A stretch of DNA of 64,000 nucleotides from Mansonella perstans (Eukaryota; Nematoda; Chromadorea; Rhabditida; Onchocercidae). The stretch spans positions 62,001-126,000 of the forward strand of contig JBAMDO010000086.1 of assembly GCA_037074765.1 (NCBI GenBank), written 5' to 3'. The notes under the pieces are model-generated. The model saw only the letters and a list, made by a program, of their open reading frames with translations. It had not been told where the DNA came from and searched no databases. Positions within the stretch are counted from its first letter, which is position 1, and the number at the start of each line of letters is the position of its first letter. Below are positions 51,701 to 64,000 of this stretch, piece after piece. Made by a program: the position numbers and the translations under genes.

Positions 51701-54700
51701 AAAAAGAAATGATACAGTCTTGGAAACGAAATATAATTTTAACAGCAAATTAGCCAAAGACCAAGAGAAGAACTGATCAATTTAGGAAACATATAAACAA
51801 CTGACAAGAAAAGTACCTCTTTGCACAGAAATTTTTTCCTCAGAAACGCCAAACTTTTGGGCAGCTTTTTTCAATGCTTCGGCTTCATTATATGCACTCA
51901 CCCAATAATCATTGTTGTCCGAAGTTGCAGCAGGAATTTTTGGATCATCGACCCTAACGAAGTAAGCAGGTATGCGTAAACCCCACCACAACTGCCGTGA
52001 AATACACCAATCTCTAAAAAATCACAGAGTGCCGTGGATTTTGACCAAGTTCGGGTGAGACTTTGTTCGACATTCTTACACTTCGTAAACTTTAAGGCAC
52101 TTTTTTATTAGCAACTATGGTTAAACACCAACCAGAAAGTCAGAACAAGAAACAGAAGTTAAGTCCAAAGTAATTTCCACATTTTTCGGCACCTCGCAAC
52201 CAATGAAATTGAATTTACCTGATGTTCTCTAACCATTTTCGCCAGGTTGCAACATGAAAATCTGGTATGATTTTTAAATGACCTTCCTCTACAGCCTTAA
52301 TGGCTCGCTGTGCCATCTGATCACATTTTACATACCACTGTGATTTCATAATCGGCTCAATAACATCTTTGGAACGACTAAAAAAATAATTTTTTGGGAT
52401 TTCAAAAGTCTTCAAAATAATCAGTTGATATTTTTTATTTGAAACTGTATAGTCAGAATAAATACTTTTTATTTATATAGTCAAAATAAATTCTTGTGCA
52501 AAATTATGATCTGATAGAAGTTCACCTGCACAAAGGAACAACCATTGGATTATCACTTTGACCCCTGAAAAGGCCTTTCCTTTTCAGCGCCATTAAAATA
52601 GCATCTCTTGCGTCGAATCGTTTCATGTTCTAAAGCGTATAAACAAGATAATGAAAGCAGCAAGTATTTGAATTTCATGAATATTTAGTAAAATACATGT
52701 ATCTAATCCAATATATTCAAAAAAAATCTTGAAATGTTTGCCATTTTAAGATCTTAAAACGTAAAATCTTAAAATGTCTCATTTTACAAGTAGAAAATAA
52801 AAGAAAACCTTGAATTCACCACATTGTTCGTTCATGTACCCATCATCCGTGAAACAAGTAATGAAAGCTAAATTATGACGGAGACCTACTTCGTAATCGT
52901 TATAATCGTGAGCAGGAGTTATTTTCACTACTCCTAAACAAAACGTTTCAATTTCAAGTTTTTTGAATTGCCGCAGATTTCTCACATGGTAAAGACGACT
53001 TACTATGCAGGAATTTTCAATAAATATTAAAAGCATTTAGTGGGAAAAATCTCCTTATTTGGAAAATACGAAAATACTGTAGCTTTCTCCTGTGCTGGAC
53101 ATATTTATGAATTCATTCAAAACGTAACATTTCCTGATATAAACGCTAATGAATCAAAGGAATCGACTCGAAAGTACATAAGAACTAAAACTACCTGTTC
53201 CAAATTCTCTGTCGACGAACGAATCTGCTATAATTGGAAGCTTCCTTTGAAGAAATGGATGCACGCAATTCTAGAACAAGTCATATATTTTCACCGCAAG
53301 ATAATGCAGTCCTGTTGAATACTTTCCGTTAACTCTTTCGTTGATTTTAAACATTTATAAATTCTAATAACCAAAGAAGATAATAAAATGATACAAAAGT
53401 GCTCAACGTTTTCAAGAAAAGCGCATTATTCTTTCAGTGCTTAAATGTTCATTACTGATCCGTAATGTAAAAAACAAAATAACCTTGCCAATAAGGTGTT
53501 TATATCGGTTATCTTCCGGATGTACAGCAATAGCGCTATCACCTAACATGGTTTCAACTCGAGTGGTTGCTACTACGATTTCTTCATCTAAATGAAATGC
53601 TTGCAAATATCGCTTAATTAAAACAGATTGGGCTAGATTTTAAATTAAAAAAGCATGTTAAAACGACACAGTACTTGAATTTTCGATCGGATAAGCAAAA
53701 GATGTCAGTACACCAAACTCAATTTCTTTCGAATATCCAGGAACAGACAGCAATGTACGTCCGCTTAATTCCACTTTGTCAACCTAGAAGTAATTCTGAA
53801 AAATATAATACAAAACCACTACAATCTGAAAGAAATGCATTATTAAAAAAAATGCATTCTTTAGTTCCATAACTCCCAAAACGATATGATAGTGTTGCAT
53901 AGCATGCGCTATTATACAGTAGAACGGAACATTTTTCTAAATTGCTTCAATTTATTTTGTATCTTCATTTTCATGATATAGATTGGAAAAAAAAATTCAA
54001 ATTCAATACAAATTTGATGATCCTTATAAGAAAAGTTTACATTTCAAGTTAACAAGTAATAACTTGAAAAGTAAATTAACCACAAATTTTGTGAAAAGTA
54101 CTAAGAATAAGAAGATGAATAAAAAAATAAAAATAATACTTCAATATCGGAAATTGCAGATCTCAAAGTGCAGCACCAATTTACTAGTCGATTACTTCGA
54201 TATATGACACCTTTTTCATGCAATACTATAAAAGCATGTGTTACAGCACGTGTTATTTTTGGATCCATCATGAAACAAGCTCGATCCCAATCAACCCCTG
54301 CACCCATTTTTCGCAGCTGGTTGTAAATTATTTCCCCTTTTCTGTAATAGAAAGAAGAAGATACATCTATGGCTTCTCCAAGACTTCATATTTCAAAAAT
54401 TTTAAATTCATAGTGAAACACCATGAACTATGAGTTATTACGATATCTCAATTGTAACTGAGTTTAGTAAGAAAAGCAGAACAAAGAATTCCTCCATTTT
54501 TCCACATTTCGGTCAGTAATTTCACACACGATCACTAAGCGCTAATTTCTAAATAGAACCGAGAAAAAAACACGCACTCATTTTTCCATTTCCATACTTC
54601 TTCTACAAACTTCTCACGACCAAGATCTTGTCTTGTTAAGCCCAATTCACGTTTCAGACGTTTTTCTACCACAACTTGCGTAGCAATTCCAGCATGATCA

Positions 54701-55813
54701 CAACCTGGATTGAACAGAACTGTCTTGCCTTTCATACGATGCCTAAAAAATGGACTAGATTCTTATCATATTAATGCGTATATATTCATGCAATAGAAAA
54801 TTTCTAGAACATTTTTTCCAGCAAAAACGCAGAAACTACAGGCAAATGTTACCGATCAAAAAGATAAGAATTTGATGCCAACCAAAGGAAACTTAACAGG
54901 ATAGTATTTAATTCACAAATATAAATATCCACATATTCGAGATCTTACATAAATACAGCACATAATCTCGGTCACTGAAATAAATTCCTTCTGTAAATTA
55001 CCATCTACATACAGCATCTTCTATGGAAGTAGCCAGAGCATGTCCCAAGTGCAATGTGCCAGTGACGTTTGGTGGTGGAATAATCACTGTGAAAATTCCC
55101 TTCAGATTCGGCTTACTGCAATAAATTAAAAGAAATTTCATGATTTTGACCAAAGTCCCAAGAAAACAACTCAAAAGATAACCACTCATTAGCACATTAT
55201 TCACGAAGCTACTACGATTCATGTGCAGTTGCGTTACTGAGATAAATGAACCAGAGAATAAGAAGTCACTTCTGAGTGATATTCATATAATAAGATTTTA
55301 TTTTATTTTATTTCTTTGTAGTGTAAGCTTCATCTTATCAGTAATCAGCAACCTTAAATCGCGCTTATACTCAGGCCGAAAAAAGCCTGACTTCTCCCAC
55401 CACTCATACCAAGCTGCTTCCACGTATTTTGGATCATAAGAATTGGGTAATTTGATAGCGGTGTCCTTCTTTACTCCGGGTTTTGTATTAGCAGTGTATT
55501 CACAAACTTCCTTCTTCTTTGCTTTCACTGCCTGAAAACGTCGTTGAAGTATTGAAAGGAATGCATACAGAATTAAAATAAACAGGAAGTCTTGAAAACG
55601 AGGAGAAAGAACTACAACAACTACAGATGCATTAACCTCCGTCGGCTGTTTTGCTTGATTTGTTTTCACTTCCGCCTTCTTCACCTTTTCATGAAATTTC
55701 GCAAGCTTCGCTGCTTTCGCAGCCTCCTTCTTTAACTCCTTCGCTGTTTTTGGCTTCCTCAATATCACACTATCACTGTCTTGAACAATCCCAGTTTCAA
55801 CAGCATTCGACAT
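48751..55813 (-). CDS. VARS1: valyl-tRNA synthetase, cytosolic
   Basis: A long class I aminoacyl-tRNA synthetase in about twenty exons. It charges tRNA-Val and edits mischarged Thr. The start ATG at 55813 follows an acceptor-like TTTATAG. A Lys/Ala-rich N-terminal extension ([18 protein letters not shown]) precedes [21 protein letters not shown]. The HIGH motif is HLGH at 55051-55040 ([15 protein letters not shown]); then [12 protein letters not shown], the CP1 editing domain ([29 protein letters not shown]), [37 protein letters not shown], and KMSKS at 51226-51212 ([18 protein letters not shown]). The anticodon-binding domain ([14 protein letters not shown]) and the C-terminal coiled coil with [15 protein letters not shown] follow. 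The stop is at 48753-48751. There is no GST-like N-terminal domain, unlike vertebrate VARS1. In C. elegans the orthologue corresponds to glp-4, from memory. Confidence 0.95.
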
Positions 55814-56874
55814 CAACCTCAACTATAAATAAACGTACTTTACATCCGCCAGATTCAAACTCGTGCTATGGATACCGAATTACATTCATAAAAAGACCAA
55901 AATATGAACGCTTAACATGGAATTACTTATTAATTAAATATCTAAATGATAAAAGTATCAGCACTGCTAGTATCCACGGAGCACCAAACAAAACTAGCCT
56001 ACTGCACTAGAAGAAAACTGTAAAAAAACTTTGGTGACTCCAACAACCAACCACCTACGTAGTACTTTTACGATATAATACAGGTGAATACAATTTCAAG
56101 CTAAAACAGATCAAATACTTTTTTTTTTTTTTTATATACGTTTTATGGCATCACTATAAAATTAGGGTAAAAATATTCGTCAAGCAAATGAAAATTATGG
56201 CATGCAGTTGATTCCTAGAAATTATCAAATACAACAAAAAAATCCAACTTTTATTGCAGAATGCGGATATGACTAAATAATAATCATTTATACGGATATG
56301 ACTAAATAATAATCATTTATAATTGCAATAAAACCTATATAAAAATACACTACGAGTAAATATTAACATATATCACAAAGCAATGTAGAATATCTATCAC
56401 TGCAAATTTAATATTTAAAAGTATTGTTTAAAATTGCAAAGATTATGTTCTTTGTGAAATACTTCCGTATACTTGGATCACGATAAATCATTGAAGAACG
56501 AAACTAATGCATTACGAATAAACAAAAGTGTAAAAAGTCATCCAGAAACAAAAGAAAATTATTCTTTGCGAAAAACAATGCTCCAAATCCTTACGATGAG
56601 ATAAACTTTAATGATCTCTCATAATAATTCACCAGTTTCTGAAATTACATTGAATCACTGCGACAGTACTTGTAAGATAATGTGCAGTTAAGAAATTATG
56701 CTACCATCTTAGATTTATTCTTTCATGCACATCTTATAAATGTGCTTAAAACAACTGAATTTTGCAAAGTTCATTGAACAAATGCCTTTACTGCATGTCA
56801 AAACGACAGAAATAGCACTTAGTATTTGGTAGTGGCTGATAACAAGAACCCAAATCAAGTTCCACACCAAGGCG
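55814..56874. other. spacer between HP1-like gene and VARS (same strand)
   Basis: About 1.06 kb, AT-rich, with a T-run near 56121 and the perfect 29-bp tandem duplication at 56264-56321. No exon recognised. The plus-strand frame at 55651-56010 is mostly the antisense of the VARS N-terminus. Confidence 0.4.
56264..56321. repeat. perfect 29-bp tandem duplication
   Basis: A unit beginning CGGATATGACTAAATAATAA is repeated exactly at 56264-56292 and 56293-56321, in non-coding DNA about 450 bp upstream of the VARS start. Confidence 0.9.
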
Positions 56875-59678
56875 CTATGGATTTCTAGTTCCGGTTTCCA
56901 AAAAGTGCACAAAAATCACCTTCGCACACTTGCTGACCAACACCTGAGTTGATATAATATCATGGTGTCCGTCTTCAAAACGCACTACTGCCATGATTTC
57001 ATTGTCCTGCTTTTTAACACCAAGAATGCAATCAACTTTAATACGTTTTGAAGGGACTTCTTTGCTGCTATCATTGCTATTTTCTGAAGCATATCAAAAA
57101 GTGAAATTTAACAATTAATAATCAACCAGCATGAATTTAAATAAATACTAGCGATAATAACCTTCGGAACATGGTTCCTCTTTGATGTCATCTGTTTCCC
57201 TTTTTAAGAATTTCGATTGTTCCTTTTTGCCAACACTTGAACCGTTTTGCCGAAGATTTGTCGCTCGCTAGAAACAAAAAGAAATAAACGAAATGAATAG
57301 CATAAGCAACTGATACAAGATAAATATATAAATATAACCTTTTGCTAACACAAAATAACTAACATAACTAACACTAACACAAAATAAATATAACCTCTTT
57401 TGCTGGTCTACTTCGTAGCAGATATTTCTTCGCATTTTTTTTTAGACTTTCTTCATATTCACGAATTGCATCAGGAGCAGATTTCTTAAATATATTTACT
57501 CCATAAAAATTTTGTAAAACATTGTAAAATGTTCTCACGTTTTAAAGCACTTTTACCAGCGACTCAGTCGAGCGTCCTAGCTGTTGAACTAATAAAGAAA
57601 TTTTCTCAGTATGTAAGAGTATTATCAACAATATAATGGAATGTGGATCAATTTAACAAATGTGAATAATCAGTGAACCTAATTCTAACTGCCTTTTGAG
57701 GATTAAGACAAACGGACAAAAAATTAAAGAACTTACACAATTTTCTGCGGATTCCCATGTATTCTCGCTTTCACTGTTATATCCTGCCCATTTTATAAGG
57801 TATTCGACCCTTTTCCTTCGTCGATTATACCGTTTATCAAGAATTTTTTCCACTACATATTCTTCCTGTTCGCTCTCTCCGTCTTCATCAATTTCTTCCA
57901 CATCATCATTGTCCTCACCAACAGCACCACTACTATCTTCTGAATCACCTTTTTCCTCATCATTGTCCTCGCCAACAGCACCACCACTATTTTTTGAATC
58001 ACCTTTTTCCTCATCATTGCCCATCGTCATTTCCTTTTCATTTTCATTACTGTCATCACCACCAATCCGCAGTTTTCTCTAAAAATTAAAAGGCAAAAGA
58101 AAAATCAGCAAGTGTTCAAACGTATATATTAACCAAAAAATGCAACTACAATGCAAACTATATAGAGTGCATAATCCAATATCCAGCTTGTAGTCTAGCA
58201 ATTTGAAAAATGCAAACGATTTAAAACATTTTTTCAACCCTTGTCGATTTTTTCGATATTTTCTTCCATTCTTATTTGCTATTAAAAATAAAATGAAAAA
58301 TGAAAGTTACACATCAGATTCTTACTTAAAGCTCTTTTATAATATATTAATCTAATTTATTGTTAATTTGATTTATTCGAGTACAAGTCATGAGAATAAA
58401 AAACGTACTTTCTATCTCTTATTTGTTATTCCTGAAATGGCTTTCGCTTTTTTAAAAACATCAGAAATTTTCAGTTTATGCTATTTTGTACCATTATCAT
58501 TTCCTGCACTCTAATAATAAAGCAAGCAGCTGTTCTTATTTATTTAAATTCAAATTTCTAAACGACAAATTTCCGGACGATTAAATCTCACGAAAAATTG
58601 ATTCGCCAACCAATATGTTTTGAAATTTTAAATGTGGTGGGAAAAACTTGAAAAACTTCATGAAAAAAATTTTCATTCTGCAACAGAAGATGCAGTAAAC
58701 AGGAATTCGAAACCAAAGAAAAAAGGAAGCATTAAGCAACTGAAAACCGATGTTCCGACCGATGTACAGAGTTCTAGAATTTGAAGATTTGTAAAAATGA
58801 AGTTCTCGGCTTACATACTTTATGAAGAAGAAAATTTAAAAATTTTGACGGTAAAAGTTGTCTACTAGGGACTTCATATCGATCTTCAACAGTTACGGGT
58901 GAACTACGTCTAAATGAATGGGAAAAAAACCTCTTCGTTGTTTTCGACCGATTCACAGCCATTATGAACAACGCTTGCACTGTTAGCAATATCACTCTCT
59001 AAAGTTCAATTATTAGCATTACTAGTTTTAATGAAAAAAAAATACTGCTCAACACATGCATAATTCTATCCAAAAAATCTCTGAAGCATAACAAACAATA
59101 AAAAGGTAGCACATAACAAATTTTTTTCTTAAATCACTTGATTTCAAAATAAAGTAGGATTATATTAAAAAGTTAAGAATGAAAAAACACGTTATAATAA
59201 GCTTTCAGCAAGACTAGTTAATGGTTTAATTATTGCCTGATGATAAGTACTGGGTAAACGGTAAGGCTTATCTTACAACGAAGGAAATGTGGCGTATGTT
59301 TCCCAAACATACTACTATGAAAACAATAAATCACCTGTAATTTCATTACAAAATTATTTATTTCAACTTAGATTGCCTGGAATTTCATGGCATGGTGCAA
59401 AGAAACCATAGCTTTATTCATCGTAGGAAACCAAGAAAAGAGGCCGAATTACTGAAGCGATGATGAACAAGAACAACCCAATATATAGAGATGCGTACTA
59501 CTTCAAGTAGATTAATTACCAGCGCAGAAATCCAACCTTCACTCGAACAATGTTTCCTTTGCACTACACGGTCAGATCCCAGTAATTCAGTCAATAAGTT
59601 ATCAGGAGTAACAATAGTTTGATCTGTTTCCAGTAAATCATTAGTATTATCGTCTTTCTTATTTTTCACTTCCTTCAT
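56875..59678 (-). CDS. HP1-like protein: chromodomain plus chromoshadow domain with long acidic N-terminus
   Basis: Seven exons in transcript order: 59678-59520, 58998-58819, 58078-57737, 57580-57557, 57484-57395, 57267-57162 and 57083-56875, giving 369 aa, with phases closing throughout. The chromodomain starts near residue 187 ([12 protein letters not shown]) with cage residues Tyr187, Trp210 and Tyr213 (LIKWAGY) and NTWESAENC. The domain's end is completed by a 24-nt exon. A basic, Ser/Glu-rich hinge follows, then a chromoshadow domain at about 309-362 ([26 protein letters not shown]). Such proteins read methylated H3K9 and dimerise through the shadow domain in heterochromatin. The acidic segment before the chromodomain contains an internal duplication (EEKGDS...GAVGEDND twice). 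The first two exons (113 aa) show no domain and could be an alternative or mis-joined 5' end; start codons at 58962 (MAVNR) or 58030 are alternatives. Confidence 0.82.
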
Positions 59679-60799
59679 CTCTAAAATAAAAGTAATGCGT
59701 ATCATTATATGCTGAAGTTGCTTGTTGATTTTAGAAGACAAAGTGTGATGTGAAACGAATTTATGGAATGAGCTACTGTTATTCAAAACATGAAAAGAGA
59801 ATTTTATAAAGAGAATGAATTACTGCTTGGAAGTTTTACATTTTCCCAATCAATGTTCCAAAGGTACAATGCATTTGAGCATAACTCAAATCTTACTATA
59901 AACATTTACAGTGATCACATTTACCATCTTTAACTAAGAAAGGAGATAAAAAGAGACACAAACTTTTTTTAAATTTATAGGCAAGATGGATACTGTTTAC
60001 AACTTTTCATTATTATTTCTGAGAAAACTTCCTGTGACCATTAACTCACACTCAGCGATGAATTTCATGTTGGAAGCCTGCACATTGAGTTTAAAAACCT
60101 CTCATCCCATAAATATACATAATAAAAAGTCATGCTGTTGTCTGCAAACATTCCTCTCGAAATAATAATGAAAAAAAGTTGTAAACAAATCGGAAATCCC
60201 CTACTGGTGGTAAGTATCCATCTTACCCATAAATTTAAAATCACTCAAAAAATTTGCCATGACAAATATGTAATCTTGTCCTGCAGTAGAGAAAACCACA
60301 AAATGGACGAGTAGGAAAGACCAATCCACTACCAAACAGGCTACATGTACCCAGTTATTAATCTTCCCCTCAACCACATTACCAACCTGAACTACCTACC
60401 TAGCCCAAACCACTACTACCACAAATCAGAAAGATTGGTGGGAAGAGATTTTCATTTTGTTGTATCACACTCTTGGTTTGCTGTTTCGTATGCTTTAGCG
60501 AAGTTGACGGAGCTCATTTGGGGTTAAAGTTTGGGGAAGGAGTGGGCGAGAGATTCACTTACGTGAAGTTCTTGTCTGAAATGTGTGGAGATCTTGATTT
60601 GTTTTACATTGGCAAATTTCGTTTTATAATAATTTCTACTTGGTATCAATAGTGAAAACGGCTACGTATATGCCGATATAGGTCACTGAAAGTGGCAGGT
60701 GGGAATGTGATCAACAAAAAAGTAAAATTTGTTTAGTCCATTTTAAATCTTCAAAAAATTGCCATCATCACCTTTTCTCATTTTTAGCAGAAAGGAAAG
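59679..60799. promoter_or_regulatory. divergent intergenic region between HP1-like gene and rpl-35
   Basis: About 1.1 kb between two divergently transcribed genes, so both promoters must lie here. The stretch 60318-60420 is unusually C-rich and G-poor on the plus strand. The plus-strand end (TTTTTAGCAG at 60781-60790) and the minus-strand TTTATTTTAG before 59678 both look like splice acceptors next to the start codons, consistent with trans-splicing. No specific factor site is claimed. Confidence 0.45.
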
Positions 60800-61791
60800 A
60801 TGGCAAAAGTTAAGGCTCGTGATTTGAGGGGGAAAAAGAAGGAAGAACTGACGAAGCAACTTGATGAACAGAAGACGGAGCTTGCTTCACTTCAAGTTTG
60901 TTTCTTCACTCGTTCTAGTCTTCTCGATTGTTTGAAGCAAGCATTACAATCATTTTTTTGAAAGTTAATATTTTGATGCTGGTTATTCCGGCAGCTTCTG
61001 ATTGCTATGGGGATTATGTTTGATCGAGATATTTCTTGCAGGTATCAAAAGTAGTTGGTGGAGGTGCTTCGAAACTTTCAAAGATTCGTACTGTTCGTAA
61101 GAACATCGCCCGTATTTTGACTGTCATCAATCAAACACAGAAACAAGAATTGAGGAAATTTTATAAGGTTTTTTTTTTCTTTAAATTTCAGAAGGTTTAC
61201 GAATTTTTATTAGTTTTTATAAAACCTATTTTTGAGCCACATAACGTTCATATAGTTTATAATTTATGGTTGTAATTTGTACGGACTCATTTAATAAGAA
61301 ACTTACCTTAATTCTCTGGATTATCATGTTCCTACCAATAATAATGACAGTGATTACAAAGCCTACAGGTTAACTTTTTGCATCTATTTTACTAAGCAGT
61401 ACGTTATTATCGTAATGTGGTATTTTTCGAAGATTTCCAAGTATGTAGATTTGGTTATTTTCATTATTTCTCTTTTTGGACAGATTAGTTTTACGAAAAA
61501 ATTGTAGGTGCTAAGATTACAAAAATGACGTGCAATGGAATTAATATTTGTTCAGGCTCTGTTAGGATTAAGATATCCAATTACAATGCTAGAATGTATT
61601 CTTAGCAAATATACTTTCAACTCGAATGATTCAAATTTAAGGGGAAACATTTCAAACCACTAGATATTCGACCAAAGAAAACACGGGCGATGCGTCGTGC
61701 ACTGACTAAACATGAGGCGAATTTGAAAACAAAGAAGCAGCTTGCCAAACTTAGCAAATATCCAGTGAGAAAATATGCTGTAAAAGCTTAA
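60800..61791 (+). CDS. rpl-35: 60S ribosomal protein L35 (uL29)
   Basis: Three exons: 60800-60895, 61042-61167 and 61642-61791, all phase 0, giving 123 aa, exactly the family length. The family pattern is complete: [17 protein letters not shown], then [32 protein letters not shown], and a basic C-terminus ([16 protein letters not shown] ... KYAVKA). It is a structural protein of the large ribosomal subunit near the polypeptide exit tunnel. The acceptor TTTTTAGCAG ten bases before the ATG suggests spliced-leader addition, as is usual for nematode ribosomal protein genes. The 474-bp second intron has no recognised content. Identification is secure. Confidence 0.98.
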
Positions 61792-63572
61792 ATTCATTTT
61801 GCTTCTTGTTTTACATTTTGCTTCCTGTTTTACAAATTGTTGATTGAAAAGGATAAATATACTTTTCATCATCCTGCATGTTTATTCGATTACACTAAGT
61901 ATGTACCTGACAACTTTCACAGTGTTTAATTCGGGAGTTTTTTTTGGCACTGAAACAGACAGTCGAATGAATCGCGAACTATTGATATGCAAGTAATCAG
62001 TGCGATTGAAGGATATTTTAATTGAAATCTATTTTATTATTGGTACGTAGGATTCGTGTTGCTTAGATTAAATTATGTGATGAAGTATCAAGATCTTTGA
62101 TATATAGCTTACATGATGTGACCACAAAAAACTTGAAGTTGTAATTTGCCAGCGTAGGCAATATTTTCGAAAACCGTGCAAATTCATGTTTACCGAGCTA
62201 GAACGTTAAAATTTTATTTTAGAGGTGGGACAGATGATCATAGCAAAATTAAAAGGCAGTCTCTTTAAGTTGTTTTTGGAGAGTCAGTTTTGTTTTCCGT
62301 TTCGATTATTGGTGTTAAATTGTTCCAGAACTGCTTAGGTTACTGGTTTGCTTTGGGGAATTTTTGATAAAAATTTTAACTGTCTAAATTTTTAAAAATA
62401 TACTGATTACTTAAAAGCCATTTCCACCTGTATATCCCTTCATTTATGAGTATTGGAATAGAATTTAATTTCCAAATAGAGTTGATAACAGCGTCACATG
62501 AGAGAACGTTGTGGGTGTTCACAGCGAGTAGTTATGTTAAGGATTCGCTTTCAGGAGAATGACTTCGCGGATTTTTAATGGGATTCCTCAGAACTGATTT
62601 CCATCCAACTCATTGAATGACATGAGCAAGAATAATGACAATCCCTGCAGCGTTTTTTTTAAAACATTACTGGCTAGGTGGCAATTAGTCGAATCTTCTT
62701 TGAAAAAAAAATATTGGTTTATCGAGCAGCTAGTTGAAATATGATAGTGGTCATAATTCAGTGGGATAAAACGAATTTTATTTTAGCAGTTCGAAATTAA
62801 CCTGTGAATTTTTTTGGATTAGTAACTCCTACTGAAATTTTTGGTAGTATCTGTAAACTTCGCTGATTCGGAAAATCACAATTAAGGACAGATATTTTAA
62901 GCACAGCAACTGAATTTCCAGAGATGGCGTCAAATGGAATCAGATGCACAGTTCGGTTTTCATTTCGGCAACTGTTGTCTGTTACATCAACTGACCACTG
63001 CAATAATATAGCAGTAATTTTTTTGGCTGTCTTTCAAATGAAGTTCTCGAATCTGCTGGATCTTCCGGATTCCATGACCATCTGAGAGCAATGTATAAAA
63101 ATAGAAGAGGCATATTAGCCTTTTTACCATCTCCGCATCTTTTTTTCTGTTTTCACAGTGGAGTAAACATATTTAAGTTTGGGATTCTTTTCTTTTCCTT
63201 AATTAAATGTAATTAAACGATTCAATACTTCAATTGCTACCAATTTGCAGAGTTGTGAAGGGTTGAATGGTGTTTTAATCTGAAATTAACTAGCAGTTTA
63301 TCGGCAATATTGAGCGGGACAAGGCAGTTCTGTTCCCGGAAAAGTTACCTAACTACTTCATGCATTTGGAAATTTGGGTAATACATCAAATATTGGAAAT
63401 CAAGGTGAAATTTGAAAATAACGTCTGTGCGAGACAGTTTTGAACATGAGTCCTTTATTGAAAGTGTTATTTCCGATACCGTTCTTTTCTACTTTTATAG
63501 CAAGCGTTAACTTAGTCGTTTTGCCTGGACAACAGTTCTTAAAATATACAAGAGTTAAAGCAATATTATAGA
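61792..63572. other. intergenic region between convergent genes
   Basis: About 1.8 kb downstream of rpl-35 and of the minus-strand acidic-tail gene. The minus-strand frame at 62797-63003 has no support. No RNA gene recognised. Confidence 0.4.
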
Positions 63573-63831
63573 TTATTCCTCTTCTTCCTCTACTTCATTT
63601 TCTTCCTTCTCGTCATCTTTATCTTCCCTCTTGTCATTTTCATCTTTCTTCTTTTCATTTTCTTCCTCCTCTCCTTTATCTATCTTCATCTATAATAAAA
63701 ATGTTCTGTTCCATCCATACTGAATCTTGTTTGTCGAAGTTTAAGAAAATGAATCGTTTAAGAGTAACCTCCTCTTCTTCTACATTGTTTCCCTTCTCTT
63801 CCACTTCCTCATTATCCTTCGTTTCTTCCGT
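63573..63831 (-). CDS. C-terminal exons of a Glu/Lys-rich acidic protein (5' part outside window)
   Basis: Two exons in transcript order: 63831-63769 and 63689-63573 (stop TAA), both phase 0, with CAG and ATAG acceptors. About 59 residues are encoded, almost all Glu, Asp, Lys and Asn (TEETKDNEEVEEKGNN, then KGEEEENEKKKDEND, ending EVEEEEE). Such tails occur on histone chaperones, HMG proteins and calcium-binding ER proteins, among others. There is no KDEL or EEVD end. The upstream gene lies beyond position 64000, so the family cannot be named. Confidence 0.6.
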
Positions 63832-64000
63832 CTGAAAACTTATACTTAATATTAGGCATCCAAATCTTCCTAGAAGTCATTAAACAACTGTAACATGTTG
63901 TACAATATATTTCTTCATTACTTCTAAAGGGTCTGAGAGTTGTGAATATCATTGTGCTGTTACTTATTGATGACGTTCACCCGTTATGACTCTCATTTAT

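Noticed and set aside
55651..56010. 119-codon plus-strand frame
   Set aside because: Mostly antisense of the Lys/Ala-rich VARS N-terminus.
57696..58082. 128-codon Ser/Pro-rich plus-strand frame
   Set aside because: Antisense of the acidic Glu/Asp-rich HP1 exon.

Overview
The window looks like about 64 kb of nuclear DNA from a nematode, most likely a filarial or other spirurid worm. That placement is inferred from the strong AT bias, many short to medium GT-AG introns, extended TTTTCAG-like acceptors directly upstream of several start codons (fitting spliced-leader trans-splicing), and several protein families. It is not bacterial, so nearly all the real genes are split and most long single-frame ORFs are fragments. 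I assembled exons by hand, matching splice phase across GT-AG junctions and known family motifs. Where all phases close and the protein length fits the family, the models are firm.

Left part (1-27 kb, + strand): the 3' end of a Pro/Ser/Asn-rich protein of unknown family (127-2793); a complete 10-exon ORC5 (4761-8274) with a degraded ATP site; a 7 kb gene desert; a 4-exon candidate FMRFamide-like neuropeptide precursor ending in FRFG-stop (15481-16610); another desert; a RING/B-box protein (22812-24783); and exons of an unrecognised protein (25167-26650) that may belong to the same gene.

Middle (27-45 kb, + strand): a Maelstrom (MAEL) orthologue with HMG box and MAEL nuclease-fold domain (27661-32104); a secreted, probably GPI-anchored histidine acid phosphatase (33970-37805); a possible very small gene (39037-39517); and a multi-span membrane protein (40419-41802).

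Right part (45-64 kb): three minus-strand genes in a row, transcribed in the order HP1-like chromodomain protein (59678-56875), cytosolic valyl-tRNA synthetase (55813-48751) and the cap methyltransferase CMTR2 (48157 to about 44928). Then divergent rpl-35 (60800-61791, +) and the acidic C-terminus of a minus-strand gene that leaves the window (63831-63573). Functions are mostly chromatin, replication, RNA capping, translation and secretion. I see no single operon-like pathway.

The deserts contain diverged dispersed repeats (two families with two copies each), short tandem duplications and one perfect 15-bp inverted repeat. No tRNA, rRNA, CRISPR array or intact transposon was recognised. The most interesting points are MAEL in what looks like a nematode lineage reported to lack piRNAs, the FRFamide-like precursor, the ORC5 with both Walker motifs altered, and the HP1 with a long acidic, partly duplicated N-terminus.
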